From an uncultured Coriobacteriia bacterium (GTDB lineage: Bacteria > Actinomycetota > Coriobacteriia > Coriobacteriales > QAMH01): a stretch of DNA of 6,167 nt. The DNA lies in assembly GCA_902493755.1 (NCBI GenBank), contig CABURF010000078.1, forward strand, positions 1 to 6,167, written 5' to 3'. The number at the start of each line of letters is the position of its first letter. The first letter of the stretch is position 1. The notes beneath the pieces are model-generated. The model did not search any database. It had not been told where the DNA came from and saw only the letters and a list, made by a program, of their open reading frames with translations. Below, in pieces: positions 5,713-6,167 of this stretch. Position numbers and translations under genes: made by a program.

Positions 5713-6167
5713 CTACTGATTGAGCGCCGCGAAGTTCTGCTGTGCCCGAGCAAATCGCTCGGGTCCGTATTCGTCCAGAGAATGATCGTAGTAGCTGCGC
5801 TGTTTGCCCCACAGCGCCCAGAGAAAGTCGATGAGAATGATGTTGATGCTGATTCGCTCATCCTCGTCTGGAGTGGCAGGACGACCAAAATAGCTGTTTT
5901 GAAACAGGTCGCGCTGTTCGCGGTCGAATCCGGCTTCGATGATGACGTCGGCAACGTCCCAGAGTGGGTCGTTCATGCCGCCGTACTCCCAGTCGATGAG
6001 GTACATGCGTTTTGTGTTCGCGTTCTTCACGAAGTTCTCGCAGAGTGGATCGCAGTGGCACAAGGTCACTTCGCCTTGGCCCATTCTGTCGCGAAGGGCG
6101 AACAGGGCGGTGCGTAGCTCTTCGTATCCATCCCAGTCGATTTCCTCGTTCTGGCGAATGGCCTGCT
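5713..6167 (-). CDS. licA: LicA-type choline/ethanolamine kinase (partial, N-terminus outside window)
   Basis: The reading frame stays open to the window edge, giving 150 residues plus a partial codon, starting QAIRQNEEIDWDGYEELR. The internal Met at 6084 is not the real start because it lies just before the catalytic loop. Visible catalytic features are the Brenner-type motif CHCDPLCENFV (about 6028-6060) with HxD and the downstream Asn, followed by the metal-binding IDWEYGGMNDPLWDVADVI (about 5946-6003). Then come YFGRPATPDE and a helical tail containing DFLWALWGKQ, typical of bacterial LicA-like kinases. It would phosphorylate choline, probably with ATP, after import by the downstream permease. 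It is distinct from the kinase domain of the 2857-4680 fusion, so the locus encodes two such domains. About half of a normal-length kinase is missing upstream, so integrity of the N-lobe is unknown. Confidence 0.88.
   Translation of the reverse strand, partial: QAIRQNEEIDWDGYEELRTALFALRDRMGQGEVTLCHCDPLCENFVKNANTKRMYLIDWEYGGMNDPLWDVADVIIEAGFDREQRDLFQNSYFGRPATPDEDERISINIILIDFLWALWGKQRSYYDHSLDEYGPERFARAQQNFAALNQ

Noticed and set aside
5281..6117. Plus-strand open frame of 278 codons spanning the permease and kinase region
   Set aside because: It runs antisense through two well-supported genes and their 39-bp gap, with a low-complexity charged product; a high-GC artefact.

Overview
The window is GC-rich, protein-dense bacterial DNA with five recognisable protein genes, two of them cut by the window edges. 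They fall into two functional blocks. The base composition, the lipoprotein-type binding protein, the absence of outer-membrane components and the lic-type choline genes fit a host-associated, high-GC Gram-positive such as a gut coriobacterium (Collinsella/Olsenella/Eggerthella relatives). That placement is an inference from style of sequence, not from a marker gene.

Left block (1-2589, all on the minus strand): a three-gene ABC importer of the iron-siderophore/haem/cobalamin class. In transcription order it is a substrate-binding lipoprotein (1495-2589, GTG start), a FecCD/BtuC-type permease (368-1462) and a FecE/BtuD-type ATPase (1-371, C-terminal part outside the window). Gaps are 32 bp and then a 4-bp ATGA overlap, so this reads as one operon. 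The cargo cannot be decided from sequence alone.

Middle (2590-2856): an AT-rich, 267-bp divergent intergenic region. It holds a near-identical 21/22-bp direct repeat spaced 42-43 bp apart (about four helical turns), two clear dyads, and a set of short competing complementary segments around the ribosome-binding site of the binding-protein gene. It looks like a control region. The regulator is not identifiable from the sequence.

Right block (2857-6167): a phosphocholine-type (lic) locus. A plus-strand gene (2857-4680) encodes one polypeptide with a winged-helix DNA-binding domain, a LicC-type nucleotidyltransferase and a LicA-type choline kinase. It converges, with an 18-bp gap, on a minus-strand pair: a LicA-type kinase (5713 to beyond 6167, N-terminus outside the window) followed by a LicB-type DMT/EamA permease (4699-5673). 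By family knowledge LicB imports choline, LicA phosphorylates it and LicC converts phosphocholine to CDP-choline for transfer onto surface glycans by a LicD-type transferase. No LicD is present in this window. The most noteworthy points are the regulator-enzyme-enzyme fusion, the second kinase beside it, and the tandem operator-like repeats.
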